Source: Metellina segmentata
Taxonomy: Eukaryota > Arthropoda > Arachnida > Araneae > Tetragnathidae
NCBI GenBank assembly: GCA_947359465.1
Contig: OX375876.1
Coordinates: 81,738,359-81,802,358, forward strand
Direction of reading: 5' to 3'
DNA length: 64,000 bases
Numbering within the stretch: position 1 is the stretch's first letter; every line of letters starts with the position of its first letter. A model generated the notes under the pieces. That model searched no databases. It was not told the DNA's origin and worked only from the letters and a program-made list of their open reading frames with translations. Position numbers and translations under genes: made by a program. Positions 1 to 10,289 of the stretch are shown piece after piece.

Positions 1-149
1 TCTTTTGCGAATTTCTCTTCGTAATCCGGCGCCTTCAAGATCGCCTCAATTATCGCCCTTTTCTTATCCGCATTGGACACATTTGTCTCAAACTCTTCTG
101 CGACCAAGAGCAAAATCTTTTTAGTCTGCTTATTTAGAAATTCTGCCAT
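1..149 (-). CDS. gag: gag N-terminus of LTR retrotransposon E1 (cut by window edge)
   Basis: Reading leftwards from an ATG at 149 there is an open frame to the window edge (about 49 codons) starting MAEFLNKQTKK. The end of the visible frame (YEEKF-K) lines up with the same region of the Gypsy-2 gag (YDEEFTK) and the Gypsy-4 gag (YDEEYTK) further along the window. I therefore read it as the start of a retrotransposon capsid polyprotein, probably from the Gypsy-2 lineage. The leader and probable primer-binding site lie to the right, as expected for a minus-strand element. Only the N-terminus is visible, so pol order and integrity cannot be judged. Confidence 0.6.
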   Translation of the reverse strand, partial: MAEFLNKQTKKILLLVAEEFETNVSNADKKRAIIEAILKAPDYEEKFAK

Positions 150-170
150 ATCTCAACCAGGGAATAAATA

Positions 171-424
171 CCTCACCACATATAAAATGCAATAACAAAA
201 ATTTCACAATAATTTTCTGCAACACAAATACCAAAGAAAATCACGGAAGTAATAATTCAAAACTGAGTATCCCCCTATACAAGGCAACACAAGTAATACC
301 TCACCACATATAAAATGCAATAACAAAATTTCACAATACTTTTCTGTAACACAAATACCACAGAAAATCACGGAAGTAATAATTCAAAACTGAGTATCTC
401 CCTATACAAGGCAACACAAGTACT
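171..424. repeat. Two-copy 128-bp tandem duplication in E1 leader
   Basis: A segment beginning cctcaccacatataaaatgc at 171 recurs at 299 with only a few differences, both copies ending near a caaggcaacacaagta motif. It lies directly upstream of the E1 gag start, so it belongs to the untranslated leader. Confidence 0.8.
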
Positions 425-909
425 AATTCTAAAAGTAAGCACTTTTAAGGTACTACACAAGTATCTTCTCCATAGACTAATTGCCTTTTCAATTTCAAAA
501 TACCTTACTGTACTACCAAAATTTTAGCTAACTTTCTCTGTATGCTTAGAAGAAAGCTAAAAACACATAACAAAAAGAGATAAATTAATTTAATCTCTAT
601 AAAACCTCCGCATTATACTTTGAAATCAATTAATCTCTATATTCCGATTCACTAACAAGAACACACAAAATAATTTTTTTACTAAATCACTTCTACACAT
701 TTGAGCTTAAAGACACTACAACTTTAGAAATCTTTAAAACACTATAACACCCAGGCAATGAACCTTGAAATGACCAATGATCCCAATCAAAATTTCTAAG
801 CTAATAACTCTGATATTTTACAATTGTATATCACTTGGACCCCCAAAATTAGCATTCCAGAAAATATCGGGACTCACCGTTCGATGCTTGATCACTCGCC
901 TCAGAACTA

Positions 910-1275
910 GGAACTTTCTGTCGTTGTACACAGCCGATTCTCTTTCACTTGGCCTCACAGGACACGCAGTCGTAGAACTCCAGGAACTCTCTGTCGTTGT
1001 ACACAGCCGATTCTCATTCACTTGGCCTCACAGGACACGCAGTCGTAGAACTCCAGGAACTTTCTGTCGTTGTACACAGCCGATTCTCTTTCACTTGGCC
1101 TCACAGGACACGCAGTCGTAGAACTCCAGGAGCTTTCTGTCGTTGTACACAGCCGATTCTCTTTCACTTGGCCTCACAGGACACGCAGTCGTAGAACTCC
1201 AGGAACTTTCTGTCGTTGTACACAGCCGATTCTCTTTCACTTGGCCTCACAGGACACGCAGTCGTAGAACTCCAA
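910..1275. repeat. Five-copy 73-bp minisatellite in E1 leader
   Basis: Five head-to-tail copies of a 73-bp unit (starts near 911, 984, 1057, 1130 and 1203) that begin gaactttctgtcgttgtac and differ by one or two bases. Because the period is not a multiple of three and the unit lacks stops, it creates overlapping spurious open frames. It sits between the probable primer-binding site and gag of E1, the same place where Gypsy-2 carries its 74/77-bp array. Confidence 0.9.
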
Positions 1276-1447
1276 CACTGGAACAGGAACTTTCCACGCC
1301 AGCAAACGCTGCTACAAAGATCTCTGTCCTCCGGGCACTCACAAATCAGACTTCAAGAAGTCTGGACGAATACACTTTGTATTTCTCTGTTGTCGTAGAA
1401 GTGACACAGGATCGTGGATCTCATTTAACTAGATCCTTATCCCCTCA

Positions 1448-1460
1448 AACTGCCACCAGC
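1448..1460 (-). promoter_or_regulatory. Probable primer-binding site of E1
   Basis: On the minus strand the sequence reads tggtggcag just downstream of a presumed LTR end in accaca followed by gcttaaagc. Gypsy-2 shows the same arrangement: LTR ending ttaca, a short spacer starting gct, then tggtggcagcgg. The match in sequence and spacing is why I call it; the primer tRNA is not identified. Confidence 0.45.
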
Positions 1461-1467
1461 TTTAAGC

Positions 1468-1853
1468 TGTGGTGTCGTCTCCCAAAAATGGTAGCATGAG
1501 AAAATCGTATATGAGGAGAAAACAACCAACAGCTAAGAAAATCACGTTCTTATTATTAGTTAGAATTATTTACAATTTACAAAGAATCAATATTCATATA
1601 TCGAGATGTGCATCTCACGGGTCAGCGCGAGGAAAACTCAACCTCGCTTCTCGCTCTCTCCCCGTCGACCCCGGCCTCCTCCACAGTCTCCAAGTTCCCC
1701 CAACGGCAAAGGTCAAAGGCCAGTCGGCGATCCGTCGGAAAGAACACCTGCAGAAGCGGCTTCTGTTTCAGACTCCTTTTTGTCGCTCGTAAAACTCGCG
1801 AAGCAAAAACAACAGTTGGGTTGCAGCTGGCTCCAGTTTTTCACGATCTCACA
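1468..1853 (-). mobile_element. Putative 5' LTR of E1 (outer end unsure)
   Basis: The inner LTR edge is inferred from TG at 1468 next to the primer-binding site. The outer edge is a guess at an ACA near 1853. No second LTR is in the window, so the length cannot be confirmed. Open frames here (for example 1608-2060) show no recognisable domain. Confidence 0.3.
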
Positions 1854-2026
1854 ACCCTAAAAAAGAATTATAAAGCAAGGCTTGTTTACGAAAAAATTTG
1901 TTTGATTCTGCGCAATAGTTTTAGTTTGGTACCGTATCAAATATGGAAAGTCAAAAGCAGCAATTTCGGCATATTTTACTTTTTTCACTCTCTTAAAGGT
2001 AAAAATGCTGTTTTTGGCCCGGTGTT

Positions 2027-2164
2027 GACGCAAGTACTAATTTCGCGCCATTTACGATAAATATTCTATCGAAGAAAACGTGTTTATTTTGCTTAATTGG
2101 TGTAAAAAGAGTATATTTTGAAACAAAATAGACGTTACTGGATACAACCATTTATTAATATTAT
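2027..2164 (+). repeat. Direct repeat copy 1 (~140 bp)
   Basis: Starts gacgcaagtactaatttcgc and ends ggatacaaccatttattaat. A diverged copy in the same orientation lies at 3523-3666. The pair brackets about 1.36 kb of internally repetitive DNA, so it may be the ends of a repeat unit. No terminal TG/CA or coding capacity was found. Confidence 0.7.
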
Positions 2165-3164
2165 CTCTAGTATTATATATAAAAGGAAGTGTTTTTTTTT
2201 TTTTCACGGCCGCAAAATCCTGACGATTCTATGGCACTTACACCAATGAGCTTTGGCACACAGGTAGTCCGAATTTTTTGCAATTTTTGGGTCGCGGCGA
2301 ATTTTAAAATTCAATCTAGAAGATTTTTAAATGAATTTAATAGTTTCATTCTCCATCGTTTTTTCAACGCCTTTCTTCCGGAGAGAGAAGAAACACCAGA
2401 AACTATACTTTTCTAGACACGTGACCTTGTCATCAGGCTTTGGAATCATGCCAAGTTTTTTTCATTGCGGTTGATTCTAAATTTATTATTTTCCGTTTCC
2501 GCTTTCATTTTGCACAAATTAATGATTTTCCACCAGAGTATAAAAACAAAGTTTTGATTTTAGTTATGTAGTTCTTTTTTCTATCTTCTAGACCGTTAAA
2601 GATAGAGTAAAAATTTCAACGGATTTGAAATATGCGAAAAACTTCATTATAGATCGATATCTAAACATATGATTTTCTTTAAATAAATAATTTTTAAATT
2701 GGATAGATCTTTTATATTTTCCCAAGAGATTCTGACGTCACGTGAAACAGATTGCATATTCTGTCCTTCGCGTTAGTAAAAAAAGAAACAGATTACATTT
2801 CCTGTCCTATTCCATTTCAGGGAATGAGAGCAAAAAATAAAAAACTTTTCGACTGGGATTGTTAATTCTTTTTCATAAAATCGGAATCGCTAAAGATAGA
2901 TTAAAAACTTCAACGGATATGAAAGATGCGGAAAATTTTAAACCAGTTTAATAATTTACATCACGGCGTTGTCCGTATTTTTAGCAATTTTAGGGTCTAG
3001 GCGAATTTTAAAATTCAATCTAGAACATTTAAAAATGAATTTAATAGTTTTTTCCACCATTCTTCCTTCTTCCGCGTTCTTCCACGGAATGAAGAAAAAT
3101 CAAAATTTTGACTTTTCGCCCTCACGCCACCTTGACATCTGCCTTTGAAACCATGCTCAGTTAA

Positions 3165-3420
3165 GGCCCGGTGCATACAATCGGTTTTGCAACTTGCGGC
3201 ACCGAATTCCGTCAGGAAGCTGTCGCCAAGTGGAGAGATTGGCGAGTGACAAGCGCGACAACCCAGCGAAGGGTTTCCAAGGTCAGGGAAGAGTCTGGAG
3301 AAAGACGTGCGAGAGGAGACCGATTGGATGAAGTTAATCTGCGCTACCGTCGTTACATAGTAGACAATGATTTCTGGTCATGTAATTTATATGTTATGTT
3401 CCTTTCCCGTTTCAAGTAAT
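3165..3420 (+). other. Possible PIF/Harbinger-like transposon end
   Basis: The sequence ttaaggcccggtgcatacaa followed by a GC-richer tract resembles, in inverted orientation, the end at 34390-34448 (reverse complement begins ttaggcccggtgcacacatc). A shared end with TTA next to it suggests a TIR element with 3-bp duplication. An 82-codon frame here (3171-3419) has no domain I recognise and may be a fragment. Confidence 0.3.
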
Positions 3421-3522
3421 AAATTGTCTTGGGACTAAAAACTGCTGACTTGACTAACTATGACTTTGGAAGAAACAGAAAGAACCCAACCAACACCAAC
3501 TATGCACACATAACCGTGAAAT

Positions 3523-3666
3523 GACGCAAGTACTCATTTCGCGCCATTTGCGATAAATATTCTATCGACGTATACGTGGTTAGTTCGCTTACTTGAAGTA
3601 AAAAAATATATATATTTTTTGAAACAAAATAGGCGTTACTGGATACAACCATTTATTAATTATTAT
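3523..3666 (+). repeat. Direct repeat copy 2 (~140 bp)
   Basis: Second copy of the repeat at 2027-2164, starting gacgcaagtactcatttcgc, with a (ta)n expansion in its middle and several substitutions. Confidence 0.7.
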
Positions 3667-3798
3667 GGGATAAAATGGACAACTGCTAGTTAAGACGGAC
3701 ACTTTATTATGTAAAAGGAACATGGGACAAAACAAAACAGTTAAAATAATCAGGAAGAAACATCGGCAATTAACATCGTCACATAACATTCAATAGAG

Positions 3799-3850
3799 CT
3801 CGTCATAGCTCAATTAGTTAAAGCGCGAAGCTCTTGCTTCCGCGGCTTAC
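3799..3850 (+). other. Degenerate tRNA-like (SINE head?) fragment
   Basis: The tract catagctcaattagttaaag matches a type-2 Pol III A-box layout, but no convincing B-box follows. It could be the head of a decayed tRNA-derived SINE; evidence is thin. Confidence 0.2.
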
Positions 3851-4585
3851 ATTCAGCGTCTGCTTAGTTCCTATGTCATGCGGCACGTCACCGCTAATGT
3901 ATACATACGCGCGCAGAATGGGGACCGACGGAACTATTTTCCCACAATCGGCCATCCGACAACGCATGCGACCTCGCTTGAAAGCAATATAACACAGGGA
4001 AATAAAGCACTTCATGGGGAAAATATACATCAAACAGAAAAATTAAACAAAAATAGAAAATGGCACTATTAAACATATTTGACACATTTGACTCACTAAC
4101 ATATTTGAATAATTACAAATAAATTCAAAACAGAGCAAAAGAGTTTTGAAGGTCAAGTAATAATGCACAAAACTGAAAAGTAAATTAAAAGTAGTAATCA
4201 AAGACTCTAAATTAAGTATATAGAACATGAAAATTAAGTACATAGAACATAAAAATTAAAAACAAAACATCATCAAAAAAAATTGTTCTATTCGTAACCT
4301 TGTATGCAAAGTAACAAGGTAAGTACAGTTATGGATTTCAAGGTTTGTATATATGCAAAAGGTAATTAATTGCTCACAGAAATAGAGAATCAAATCTCAG
4401 AATAAAAAGTAATGAGTGAAGAAAAAAATTAGATATTTCAATCAAAAGAACATATTTTAAACACAAATGGAAAAATAATATTTTTCATCTTCATGCACTC
4501 ACATTTAGTAGAAAAAATTAAGAAAACATAAAAAATACAATAGACATAATGGCAATAAAATCAAATGTAATATTATGCAAACATA

Positions 4586-5203
4586 TTAAGTGAATGATTT
4601 AATATATTCAGCGATGGTGGTAGTAGTTTTTGGCACTTCAAGATTAGCAACAACTTCTTTAGATGTGATCGATTTACACTGATAGAGCCAACAGAACTTG
4701 GTGAATGAGTCAATCACAGCTAAGATATGACGATAATTTTTGTTTGAAGTTGCTAACGGTCCGAGGTGGTATGTATGTAGATTAGTATCGTCTTTGGGAA
4801 AAGGATTTAACAGACCCTCTTGTTTGCCGGCTTTTTTGTTTGAGAGAAGGCAAGGTATACAGGTTGATATATACTGTTCGATCTTTTGGTGTAATTTAGG
4901 AATATAGTACTGCTGCTTAATGAGTTCCTCTGTTCTTTTAACGGCAAAGTGATCTTGTTCATGGGCACTACGAATTATATCCAGGTGCATCGATTCTGGT
5001 ACAACAAGAATGTCATTGCCATTGACGAATTTGTAAAGAACACCATTCTTTGTAGTAAAGTCATTATAATTCGATTTTGATGCGAGTTCACAGATGGCGC
5101 GAAGAGAAGCATCTTGTTGTTGAGCACGGTGTATACGAATAGTAAGTGGATCAGGAGAGACGGAAACAACTTGCACACGACTCAAAGCATCAACATGAGC
5201 CAT
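4586..5203 (-). pseudogene. pol: Gypsy-1 integrase, truncated
   Basis: About 205 codons: the end of RNase H (HVDALSRVQ), then an HHCC zinc-binding module (HEQDHFAVKRTEEL, later CIPCLLSNKK), then the start of the integrase core (AVIDSFTKFCWLY). It stops after a short divergent tail, so the second Asp and Glu of the DDE triad are absent. The usual HID-FLGPL segment is shortened to a tyrosine-histidine junction. It is close to the Gypsy-4 integrase (KKRGKQEGQLNP there, KKAGKQEGLLNP here). Confidence 0.85.
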
Positions 5204-5958
5204 TTTTGTACCTGAGCGATGAACTATCGAATAATCAAAGTCTTGAAGCAGTAAAATCCATCGAGCAATGCGCGTACAGACTTCTTTTTTTTGTCATTGT
5301 ATTTGTAAATGTATCACAGTCGGTCACTACTGTGAAGTGTTGACCTAGAATGTATACAGGAATGTATACACGGAATGCGTAAGGCCTCGACGATTGCAAG
5401 AACTTCGAGTTCGTAACTGGAGTATTTGCGTTGACTGTCGTTTGTTTTGCGACTGTGGTAATACACGGGATGGAATTTATTGTCAGTGTCCTTCTGAAGT
5501 AGGATACAACCGAAACCATCTATTGAAGCATCACAGTGCACTTCAGTTTCAGCATTTTGGCGGTAAATGGCGAAAACTGGATTTTCACATAAAAGTCGTT
5601 TAAGGTGAAGAAATGAAGATCGTTCGTTTGCGTCAAAATGGAATTGATAGTCTTTACGAAGTAGATCACTAAGAGGTTTAGCGATGAGTGAGTAGGACGG
5701 TATAAATTTACGAAAATAACCGGTCAGTCCGAGGAATTCCTGAACATATTTCGTGCATTTGGGTTCTGGATAACGGGTGACAGCATCAGTTTTAGAAGGT
5801 GATGGAAAAAGTTTTCCAGACTCAACGATGTACCCTAAAAATTCAATACGGCGGTGAAAAAATTGGCATTTCTTGAAATTAATCTCAAGTCCATAGTCCT
5901 TGGCGACATCAAGAACTAAACGAAGTCGGGACAGAGCTTCAACATCATCTTTGGCAGG
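5204..5958 (-). pseudogene. pol: Gypsy-1 RT C-terminal part and RNase H
   Basis: From 5958 to about 5360 the frame is open without stops, continuing the RT frame that ends at 10937 on the far side of hAT-1. RT thumb motifs (CQFFHRRIEFLGYIV) and LGLTGYFRKF are present, then RNase H (HCDASIDGFGCILLQ, YSSYELEVLAIVEAL). Near 5350-5375 a short imperfect duplication (aatgtatacaggaatgtata) shifts the frame. RNase H resumes as GQHFTVVTDC in another frame and a second shift leads into the 4586-5203 frame. Confidence 0.85.
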
Positions 5959-6725
5959 CAGTGGCGTATATAGAAGTTTATATCGGGGGGTGCCAAATAT
6001 TCTCTAAAACAATTTAGTATACATCGTACAAATGTATTAATTTTGGGGTAAGCAAACATTCGAAAGCTATTTAGGACTTCAGGATATCAATTTGAATAAA
6101 TAATAACAATTCAATATAATTCCAACAATTTGAAATTCTCAAATTGTTTAAAATTTATTTCTAAAAATAGGTAGTTATGCATTTTAAATAATGTCAGTGT
6201 ATATAATAATGACTTAAAACCTGCATGGATATTAAAAGGAATAGTAGGTCACACATAGATAAAAAAAAAAGGAAAGCTTAAATGTATTTTTAGAAATTGG
6301 GAAATATAATTTTAAATATTATTTTTATAGTGAAATATACCTTTCTTTAATTGGTAAAAAGTAACTTGTTTACTTATTTAAAATATTCTATAATTTGTTC
6401 TTATATACAGGTGGCCCACTCTTAAAGTAGGCAATTTACTTTTAATTACCATCTCAATAGAAATTTATTTGTTTAATGTATTAGTATCTGGATATTAGAT
6501 TACTAATTATGACTGATAGAACTAAAACACCGAATAAAATTTATTTAAAAAAATTTTAGTTAAGAACTTTTTTTTTACCCAAAACGTTTTAAATAGAATT
6601 TTTCCTTTCCAAAAATTTTTGTTTTTGAAACTATGCATATATAACGAATGGTTAAAAAATTAGTGAAGACATTAGCTTTCAAGGTTATGAGTGGATATCC
6701 TGTAAAATGAAAATTGCTGGGAACT

Positions 6726-7016
6726 TTACAAAACAAAATCCGTATTTCTTGGTGAACTGGCAAACTTATCAGGAACTTCTTCGTCTGATATTTTAATGTC
6801 TCTGTAAATTGAAAGCAGCGCCAGTCCATTTAGTCTCGTTTCGGAAGTCTTATTTCGTAAATAAGTCTTCAGTCTCCGCAAACTTGAGAAACTCCTTTCC
6901 GCGGTCGCAACAGAGACTGGAAGAACCGCCAATATTTTTAGTAGAATGAAAATATTTGGGAATAATGTTTTATCGCATTTTTCAATGCTTTTCGATACAG
7001 AACTCAGGAACGACAT
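6726..7016 (-). pseudogene. hAT-1 transposase, C-terminal dimerisation domain
   Basis: The 96-codon frame contains the hAT C-terminal signature (VSVATAERSFSSLRRLKTYLR, then LNGLALLSIYRDI) preceded by KSIEKCDKTLFPNIF. This is the form found in ZMYM/DUF4371-type hAT proteins. It should follow the 9660-10013 part directly. The nested segment separates them. Confidence 0.85.
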
Positions 7017-7587
7017 TATTTAAGGACGCAATTGAAGATCTGAGTGGATGAACATGTTAAGTGACAATTTAGTAAATTTGAGATAATCAGCTTTAAAGTT
7101 AACAGGATGCCCTTTTTAATCAGTTCATTTATTTCCTGTTTTTCCGGCCATGTTATGAAGAAATAACGTTCAAAAAATCGTGGTTTTATTCACGTAGTCG
7201 TAGGCCATGTAGTTTGTCTGATTAGAGATAATTTTCCACATTTTGTCGCACATAACATCTTCTTCCATTCACATATCAAGGAAATGGTTCTAATTTTGTG
7301 GAAGAACATGTTATGTGCATAACCGACTCTATACTATCATTATGATTACTTTGTTCATGAAATACACACAATTAAGGATGTAAGGTAGACTAATGATTAA
7401 TCCAAGTTTTGTAATATTAAAGATATATTTGTTAGCACAGTTTGTGAAAGAAAATGAAAATAAAAAATTTTATTTAAGAAGTTTATTTTATTTTGTGAAT
7501 ATGCGAGTCAATAAACAACAATAACGCAAAAATCATTGTAAAATCTATGCATTGAATTGCAAAATCATTAAAAGTTAATAAATCATT

Positions 7588-8660
7588 ATTTCTCTTTTTC
7601 TTTTTGAATTAAATATTCATAGAAATATCGAAACTCATTTCTAATGTAAGGAAGCTGCCGTTGTTATTTGTCAATCTTTTCTAGTGTTAGCTTTCCTCTA
7701 TTTTCCGATGTCCTTTCCAATTTTATATTATCTTCATCGACATATATTCAACCATTCCGATTTTTTTCAGCAATTCAACTTTTTTGAACGGTGTATTTGG
7801 ATCATGGCAGTTCTTGTACAGGTACGAAACGAACTCTTCTACCCGAATCCCTTTCACTTGGTCACTGAATGCCACTTTTCCGTTGATGACTTTCTTTTTA
7901 CGATTTATCTTGATCTTATTTTGGATATCATGGAAATTTCTACAGTGAGATGTCATATCGGTGACGCAATGGTTTCTGAAACTTTTCCGTATGATACTAC
8001 GGTAGTGGTCAGAAAGAAATAAGGTTTCATGTTTCCTCAAATTCTTTTCGATTCTTCCAAAATCTCGATCGCTATCAAGATATGAATGACCCACTTCCGG
8101 AAATTCGTGTTCAATCACTTTGAAATATCCTTTAAGAATCAGATATTGGTAAAGGAATAAATAGCATGGTGGAATTCTTGTTTTAACCCGAACAAGAGTC
8201 TGTCCAAATAATAAGGTGATCTTTACTCTTCAAAGAATCGTCGAATTCTAGGAGGGTCAAAAGGGAACTATAGCCACCTCATTACTTCCCCGACATGCAA
8301 CATCTACAGTCCCAGTTCAAGAAATGAGGAGCTTCTTTTGACTCAGTAACGATGTGCACTCCGAGATTGTAAAACCACATCTGCATGAGATAGAAAGCCT
8401 TACTCACACTAAGTTTTGGGAGCGGCAAGGTTTGCTGAAAGTCAAGTGTGATATATGCGACGTCACTTGAAGTCTGTTTCGCCTACTGCTTGTCTAGTTC
8501 TGCATTTCGAACACTAGTTCCTAGCTTTCGACATAACTAGTGTTAACCTCTCGAACAAGTACTACATGTATTACTTCGAGGATGACCAAAAGATAAATTA
8601 AACTTCGAAGAAAATATTTCCCTAAAAGTACACTCAGCAACTTTAAACTTTTGAGGCTTA
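7588..8660 (-). pseudogene. DUF7869-like protein, several stops and frameshifts
   Basis: Read from 8660 leftwards across frames: FNLSFGHPRSNTCSTC, then YITLDFQQTLPLPKLSVSK, AFYLMQMWFYNLGVHIV, IIWTDSCSG followed by a stop and NKN, FKVIEHEFPEVGHSYLDSDR, and a tail EFRYFYEYLIQKEKEK ending at about 7588. This order (CxxC, LQQTLP-PKLS, W-D-C-G-NKN, HSYLD-DRDFG) is one I know from DUF7869-type proteins that are multicopy in arthropods and cnidarians. The longest open piece is 7723-8118. Function is unproven; a DDE-like transposase role is inference. Confidence 0.65.
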
Positions 8661-8877
8661 TCATTTGCACTTACTAACTCCGAATACACGTAAAAAGCAC
8701 TATTACACTTGAGGAGCTATGCTTAGCTCTCTATTTTTTTAGTGTGATGTAAACTATACTATGCAAGTAAAATAAAAAAAAGGTGTTCCATAGAGATTTT
8801 AACAGTTACAGATGTTACCACTCCTCTGAATAGAAATAAAATATCTGAAAGTTGGGAACAACTTTCCAAAAGAGAAA

Positions 8878-9210
8878 TAATTGGTAATTTTTTAATTAAC
8901 GTCGCACTAGAGAAGCACACAACGGGCTATAGACGACGGTCCGGGATCATTCCCTTAAGGGAAAGATCCGAGGACAACACCTCGTAATTTTGAACTACGA
9001 TCAGATGACGAGACAACACCTGAGCTGGCACCCCACTCTCCAAACTTCCACACTACGTCAACTTGAGGACTTTCGGCCACAACAGATTTAAGGTGCACCA
9101 GCCTCCTCTACACCATGCGCTTACAAACATCCATGCCCGGATCCGGATTCGAACCAAGAACCTTCCGATCTAGAGGCTAACACCTAACCACTATACCGTT
9201 TATTCAGCTC
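8878..9210 (-). mobile_element. Full-length tRNA-derived SINE (family SINE-A)
   Basis: On the minus strand it starts with a tRNA-like head: A-box tatagtggttaggtg and B-box ggttcgaatccg. A tRNA-unrelated body follows, ending in an A/T-rich tail. It is flanked by ccaaaagagaaa (8866-8877) and ccaaaagaggaa (9211-9222), a 12-bp target duplication with one mismatch. Related pieces occur at 12999, 14088 and 30872. Confidence 0.85.
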
Positions 9211-9659
9211 CCAAAAGAGGAAGTGGACCAACAAAGTTACAATATTACCCTAGCGGAGCTAATTCCCGCGCGCCAATTCGTCCCTCCTTTGTCGGAGCAC
9301 CCTTTTGGCGAGTCGCTACACACTCTTGTTACAGACATTCTCGCCCTTTTTAAGCCTTTTTAAGGAACTTTATGGCCGAGCAAACTCCAGCATATCGGAC
9401 AACCGATGTAGTGGAAGAAGATGTTATGTTACTCAAGGTGAACTCATTTATTGTGGAAGAAGATGGTAAGTGCCCTTGACATGTTCTTCCACAAATGAAA
9501 TAACAGAAAGCCGTGTACATAACATGTTCTTCTACTGAAAACCGCCTTATAATAAGAATTGGCAGAACCAATGACCGTCCATTATTTAATGCAGTCCTTA
9601 ACATGTTCTTTTACCCGGAAATCTCCATTTTTTTAAAAATGTCACTTAACATGTTCATC

Positions 9660-10013
9660 CACTCAGCTCTTCAATTGTTTGATGGTGGGATGCAAAACGC
9701 TCTTTCAGGGAATTGCAGAGATCATCAAGAAAAGGTATATAAACGGTTCTCCTATAATATTCTTCTGTTATTCAGTAAAGGATGTTGTTCCTTACAATTT
9801 GAAGGCGGCAAGTTCTAGGAACTTCTTCTCTTATCTTTATTTTTTTTTTAGCAGATTCCTTTATTTCACTGTACAGAGTCTTGAAATTTTCATCGGCATC
9901 CGTCCTCAGGTTTGATGCCAGTTCCAACACGTTTGATACATTTCTCATTGCTTCCCAGAGGTCGATATTTTTTCTTTGCAGTTTTCGAGGAAGTTGCAAT
10001 GCGTGACTACAGG
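9660..10013 (-). pseudogene. hAT-1 transposase, middle part
   Basis: The minus strand encodes HALQLPRKLQRKNIDLWEAM, a run ending TLYSEIKESAKKKIKI, then in a shifted frame SLKERFASHHQTIEELSG. These match the central helical region of DUF4371/ZMYM-like hAT transposases. The N-terminal side is cut by the MITE at 10014. The C-terminal side ends inside the right inverted repeat of the nested segment. At least one frameshift is present. Confidence 0.7.
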
Positions 10014-10289
10014 CAGACCCTGATTTACCATTAGGCCCGTGAGGCACGGGCCTAGGGCCCCCATAATTTAAAGGGCCCCAAAGTTTCAAAAGTATCTAAA
10101 AATTTTAAACAAAAATAACTTTTCATATTTTCTGGAATGTTTTTTCAACAATTTTTGAAACGGTCAACAGTCAAATATGTAAGTACCAATTATTGTTTTA
10201 AAATTAGTTTTTGTGATGAACGGATAACATGGGGGGCCCCCTTCCTGCGTGTTGTGCCTACTATACCAAATTTTCTAAATCGGGCCCTG
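10014..10289. mobile_element. MITE-1a: non-autonomous hAT MITE (276 bp)
   Basis: Begins cagaccctgattta and ends taaatcgggccctg (reverse complement cagggcccgattta). It is flanked by the exact 8-bp duplication actacagg (10006-10013 and 10290-10297). No coding capacity. It interrupts the hAT-1 transposase. A longer relative lies at 61370. Confidence 0.9.

Larger units (their letters stand above)
1854..4585. other. Gene-free stretch of degenerate repeats
   Basis: No coding region is supported. The stretch contains a 140-bp direct repeat pair (2027 and 3523), an internally repeated block (gcgaattttaaaattcaatc at about 2297 and 3003; aaagatag-ta-aaa-ttcaacggat at about 2598 and 2891), a Harbinger-like terminus at 3165 and a possible tRNA-like fragment near 3803. 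From 3870 to 4585 I see only AT-rich unique-looking sequence. Confidence 0.5.
7029..9677 (-). mobile_element. Segment bounded by ~41-bp inverted repeats, with DUF7869-like gene
   Basis: The left end (caattgaagatctgagtgga, 7029-7070) and right end (reverse complement caattgaagagctgagtgga, 9637-9677) are inverted copies with two or three differences. Further in, a motif gtggaagaacatgtta or its reverse complement recurs near 7300, 9410, 9450, 9478 and 9520. Subterminal repeats of this kind are typical of DNA transposons. However, the right repeat also encodes hAT-1 residues, so the left copy could instead be an inverted duplication of hAT-1. Confidence 0.5.

Noticed and set aside
777..1499. Overlapping 65-118-codon frames with repeated SLGLTGHAV text
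   Set aside because: Products of the 73-bp tandem repeat in the E1 leader, with no domain.
1608..2060. 150-codon frame in the presumed E1 LTR
   Set aside because: No domain, basic low-complexity composition, overlaps other frames; position fits an LTR better than a gene.
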